Source: Pseudomonadota bacterium (GTDB taxonomy: Bacteria; Pseudomonadota; Alphaproteobacteria; Azospirillales; Azospirillaceae). Taken from it: a stretch of 31,766 nucleotides of DNA. This document shows, piece after piece, positions 31,213 to 31,766 of the stretch. Each line of letters begins with the position of its first letter. Position 1 is the first letter of the stretch. The translations under genes were made by a program, and so were the position numbers. The notes below the pieces were generated by a model, which ran no database searches, had not been told where the DNA came from, and saw only the letters and a program-made list of their open reading frames with translations. The stretch is from positions 1 to 31,766 of the forward strand of contig JAEYPE010000215.1 of the NCBI GenBank assembly GCA_023411035.1, in the 5' to 3' direction.

Positions 31213-31728
31213 TCAGAGCCGGGTGTTCAGCGTGGCGGAGGTGGACGGCCCATGGGTCGGCGTGATGTAGGTCGCGCGCGGCGGAACCGGGGCGGTGCCA
31301 TAGGCGACGGTGGTGACCTGCCGCGCGCGGTTGATGGCGCCGACCACCGTGTCCACCAGGATCTTCTGCGTCGCGCTGTTCCGGCGCAGCGCGTCGGCAT
31401 TCGCGGCGGACGCCTCGTACAGCGCGCGGGTGGCCTCACGCAGGTTGGCCTTGGCCTCGTCGGGCAGGGCGGCCATGCCCTCGCGGTCCACGCGCAGCAG
31501 GCGCGACACCTCCTCGTAGACCAGCATCATCGGCTGTTTCTCGCGCGCCAGCCGGGCCAGTTCCGCGCTGGAGCAATGGCGCATCACCGCCTCCGTCTCG
31601 CGGGCCAGATGGTCGCTCAGCCGCTCCATCAGCTCGACCAGCGCCAAGGCGCGCTCCTCGGCGTTCTTGGGCAGGTTGGCGGTGGGAGCCTTGGACGGCT
31701 GCGGGAAGCGGACGTCGACCTTATCCAT
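31213..31728 (-). CDS. Probable FlgN-like flagellar export chaperone
   Basis: The 171-residue protein is mostly helical. Residues about 25-135 form long amphipathic helices (RALALVELMERLSDHLARET, then LARLAREKQPMMLVYEEVSRLL) with the Lys-Gln turn typical of FlgN chaperones, which escort FlgK and FlgL to the export gate. The last 35 residues are Pro/Thr-rich and unstructured. The ribosome site AGGAGG is six bases before ATG 31728. Its place beside fliK and flgD supports a flagellar role, but the match is by pattern only and the protein could be another alphaproteobacterial flagellar protein. Confidence 0.65.
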   Translation of the reverse strand: MDKVDVRFPQPSKAPTANLPKNAEERALALVELMERLSDHLARETEAVMRHCSSAELARLAREKQPMMLVYEEVSRLLRVDREGMAALPDEAKANLREATRALYEASAANADALRRNSATQKILVDTVVGAINRARQVTTVAYGTAPVPPRATYITPTHGPSTSATLNTRL

Positions 31729-31766
31729 GATTGCCCTCCTGTGCGCGCAGAAGCTCGCGGTAAACC
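31721..31766 (-). CDS. 3' end of an upstream gene (partial, unidentified)
   Basis: On the minus strand an open frame enters the window and reads VYRELLRAQEGNHG before TAA at 31723-31721, overlapping the start of the FlgN-like gene by eight bases. Codon use fits the region and the overlap suggests translational coupling. Fourteen residues are too few to name the protein; a flagellar rod or basal-body gene would fit the context. Confidence 0.4.
   Translation of the reverse strand, partial: VYRELLRAQEGNHG

Overview
The window is a GC-rich alphaproteobacterial chromosome segment. The best guess from protein similarity and gene mix is Rhodospirillales, close to Azospirillum; that genus call is inference. 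Support for the class comes from a SciP-type CtrA inhibitor (DUF1153), an RcdA/DUF1465 protein, a ROSE-type RNA thermometer before a small heat-shock gene, and the usual alphaproteobacterial tuf-S10-spc ribosomal order.

Region 1 (1-12264, + strand) is the translation and secretion block. It holds the 3' end of tuf with its own terminator, a 453-base spacer carrying a new promoter and a structured leader, then rpsJ-rplC-rplD-rplW-rplB-rpsS-rplV-rpsC-rplP-rpmC-rpsQ-rplN-rplX-rplE-rpsN-rpsH-rplF-rplR-rpsE-rpmD-rplO-secY-adk. Genes are tightly packed, with several 1-4 base overlaps. A strong bidirectional terminator follows adk, and the expected rpsM-rpsK-rpoA-rplQ genes are not next to it.

Region 2 (12334-14877, - strand) has an FCD-type GntR regulator, a ten-helix EamA/DMT transporter, and a cysteine-rich lipoprotein with duplicated CX3C pairs and a Tudor-like C-terminal segment.

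Region 3 (14985-21295, + strand) has an N-formylglutamate amidohydrolase-like protein paired with a YbdK-type carboxylate-amine ligase, then a MetY-type homocysteine synthase behind a terminator-bearing leader, an alpha/beta hydrolase, and a soluble three-PAS histidine kinase with no adjacent response regulator.

Region 4 (21378-27487, mixed strands) has an Hsp20 gene under a probable RpoH promoter and ROSE thermometer, an rcdA-like gene, zinc-free L31 (rpmE), an ABC exporter, a methyltransferase with a regulatory-type domain, tRNA-Lys(CUU), and a MaoC-like hydratase.

Region 5 (27697-31766, - strand) is motility and cell-cycle control: sciP with a CtrA-like box upstream, then flgD and fliK behind a near-consensus sigma-54 promoter, then a FlgN-like chaperone and the tail of another gene. 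SciP, RcdA, the CtrA-like box and sigma-54 flagellar transcription together suggest a CtrA-linked motility programme. I saw no CRISPR array, transposase, prophage gene or rRNA gene.
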